DNA of 6,232 nucleotides from Syntrophorhabdus sp. GTDB lineage: Bacteria > Desulfobacterota > BSN033 > UBA1163. A program made the position numbers and the translations under genes. Below, in pieces: positions 5,246-6,232 of this stretch (position 1 is the first letter of the stretch; each line of letters begins with the position of its first letter). Under the pieces are notes generated by a model. That model was given only the letters and a program-made list of their open reading frames with translations. It had not been told where the DNA came from and made no database searches. Location: the NCBI GenBank assembly GCA_020724025.1, contig DYHU01000225.1, positions 1 to 6,232 of the forward strand, read 5' to 3'.

Positions 5246-6232
5246 CTCCTTTATCCTCCTTCTCGCGTACTCGACCTGTTTTGAGTATTGAGATGGGGCA
5301 GTCTGAAGAAAACGTTTATAGGACTCGAGTGCTTCCCCTGGTTGTCCCAATTTCTCACAGAGCACGGCCTTCTGGAGATGGGCCTCCGAATAGTTCGGAT
5401 TGATTGAAATGGCCTGATTCAAATCGGAGAGGGCTTGTTCATACAAACCCTTCCTGGTCAGGAGTTGTGACCGGTTATAGTAGGCGATCATCTCTTTCGG
5501 GTTGATCTCAATCGCCTTAGTGAAATCGGAGAGAGCCTGGTCATAAAGGCCCTTTGAGTAAAAGGCTGCTCCTCGATTTGTATAGGCCTCTGCATACCCG
5601 GGATGTATCAAAATTGCCCGGTTATAATCTGCAATGGCCTGATCGTGAAGCCCCTCCCTCGCATGGAGGATCCCCCGATTATAAAAGGCAAGATAGAATT
5701 TTGGGTTGATCTCAATGGCCCTCGTGTAATCGGAGATCGCTTCGCCAAATCGATTCTTTTTCATATAGACATTGCCCCGATTGTAGTAGGCTTCCGCGAA
5801 CCTCGGGTTGATTTCGATGACTTTATTAAAATCCGCAATGGCCCGATCATATTCTTTCTTTTCCGTATAAGTGAGACCGCGATGGTGATAGGCGAGAAAA
5901 TAGTCCGGTTTTTTTTGAATCGATTTGGAGTAATGGGAGATGGCCTGATCGAACTCTCCTCTGTTATGATAGGCCGCTCCCAGGTTATGATAAACAGAAT
6001 AAATTTTCGGATGATCCGGGTTAATTTTCAATGCCTGATGAAAGTCAGAGATCGCCCTCTCATACTCCCTCCCGTTGAGATAGGCAGTCCCTCGCCCGTA
6101 ATGAGCCATCAGGATGTTGGGATATTTCTTCAGCACATCGTTCCATAAAGTGAGGCTGTCTTTCCATATCTGGCACCTCTGATAAGAAAGAATCGCAAGG
6201 GTAGCGATCGTCCCTGCAAAGAGAATTAGAAA
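5210..6232 (-). CDS. C-terminal part of a membrane protein with eight TPRs (5' end beyond the window)
   Basis: The frame is open from the right window edge to TAA at 5210-5212, so the gene is cut at its 5' end. The GTG at 6134-6136 is only an internal valine. The first visible residues, FLILFAGTIATLAILS (6185-6232), look like the end of a membrane helix. Then come YQRCQIWKDSLTLWNDVLKK and P-N-x-x-x-A-H-Y-G-R-G. This helix, W-x-x-S/E-x-x-LW linker and TPR order is typical of large bacterial TMTC/DUF1736-like proteins, which have many membrane helices before a TPR tail. Eight TPR units follow, then a basic tail ending EKSRR. TPRs bind protein partners; related proteins are thought to be membrane glycosyltransferases or scaffolds, but the catalytic half is not visible, so that role is inference. 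It converges on the glycosyltransferase series with a 36-bp overlap and must have its own promoter. Confidence 0.85.
   Translation of the reverse strand, partial: FLILFAGTIATLAILSYQRCQIWKDSLTLWNDVLKKYPNILMAHYGRGTAYLNGREYERAISDFHQALKINPDHPKIYSVYHNLGAAYHNRGEFDQAISHYSKSIQKKPDYFLAYHHRGLTYTEKKEYDRAIADFNKVIEINPRFAEAYYNRGNVYMKKNRFGEAISDYTRAIEINPKFYLAFYNRGILHAREGLHDQAIADYNRAILIHPGYAEAYTNRGAAFYSKGLYDQALSDFTKAIEINPKEMIAYYNRSQLLTRKGLYEQALSDLNQAISINPNYSEAHLQKAVLCEKLGQPGEALESYKRFLQTAPSQYSKQVEYARRRIKELSRAGSEKSRR
5215..5267. other. overlapping inverted repeats at the convergent gene junction
   Basis: Four complementary arms lie here: CGAGA 5217-5221, TCTCG 5224-5228, CGCGAGA 5236-5242 and TCTCGCG 5261-5267. 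The outer pair forms a perfect 7-bp stem with an 18-nt loop. The first two arms form a compact stem extended by T5215/A5230. The inner arms can pair alternatively, so the hairpins are mutually exclusive. They could slow or end transcription from either side, but neither strand has a T run straight after the stem, so this is not a standard intrinsic terminator. The bases are also coding, which may explain them. Confidence 0.3.
5285..6112 (-). repeat. eight tandem TPR units, 102-bp coding period
   Basis: Counting from the valine codon at 6134-6136, units fall at residues 9-42, 43-79, 80-113, 114-147, 148-181, 182-215, 216-249 and 250-284. Most are exactly 34 residues; the second carries a three-residue insertion and the last one extra residue. 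The consensus is A-x-Y-x-N-R-G, then YDQAISDF and KAIEINP. The period is visible in the DNA: on the + strand, GGGTTGATCTCAAT recurs 204 bases apart at 5499 and 5703, with related copies at 5397 and 5601. Units three to seven are most alike, suggesting recent duplication or repeat homogenisation. Confidence 0.9.

Noticed and set aside
5603..6148. Long open frame on the + strand opposite the TPR gene
   Set aside because: It mirrors the 102-bp repeat of the TPR coding strand, has no family motif or convincing start, and its translation is repeat-derived. It is a shadow.

Overview
The window reads as part of a bacterial surface-glycan or glycolipid assembly locus on the + strand, closed off by a convergent membrane/TPR gene on the - strand. 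Base composition is mixed, near half GC. Genes are tightly packed with short gaps and overlaps, and Shine-Dalgarno starts (including a TTG start) are present, so it is bacterial. The gene mix (several GT2 enzymes, a PRK07208-like flavoprotein, and a membrane protein with a TPR tail) is typical of Gram-negative, deltaproteobacteria-like or Nitrospirota-like genomes. That assignment is a weak inference, because the window holds no phylogenetic marker.

Layout, + strand: a possible C-terminal scrap of an upstream gene (2-67) ends in an ATGA overlap with a metallo-beta-lactamase-fold hydrolase of the class-II cyclic-nucleotide phosphodiesterase type (64-831). Next come a membrane-anchored GT2 glycosyltransferase (877-1902), an FAD-dependent oxidoreductase related to UDP-galactopyranose mutase and protoporphyrinogen oxidase-like proteins (1889-3304), and two soluble-looking GT2 glycosyltransferases (3310-4269 and 4307-5245). 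The whole + series looks like one transcription unit: the largest gap is about 45 nt, one junction overlaps by 14 nt, and no terminator is visible between genes.

On the - strand, 5210-6232 encodes the C-terminal part of a larger protein: the end of a transmembrane helix, a W-x-x-S-x-x-LW linker, then eight TPR units. Its frame is open to the window edge, so the true start lies outside. Its stop lies inside the last glycosyltransferase gene, a 36-bp tail-to-tail overlap.

How the genes may work together (inference): three GT2 enzymes would add successive sugars to a lipid- or protein-linked glycan at the inner face of the cytoplasmic membrane. The flavoprotein would modify a sugar or lipid precursor. 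The phosphodiesterase-like hydrolase could be regulatory or simply co-transcribed. No initiating phosphosugar transferase, flippase, polymerase or nucleotide-sugar synthesis gene is in view, so the locus must extend to the left or depend on genes elsewhere.

The most unusual structure is a 14-codon mini-ORF (4266-4310). It overlaps the stop of one glycosyltransferase by ATGA and the start of the next by ATGA, carries its own Shine-Dalgarno, and sits in front of a gene that has none. It looks like a translational relay. No mobile element, CRISPR array, tRNA or rRNA was seen, and no gene-free stretch exceeds 300 bases.
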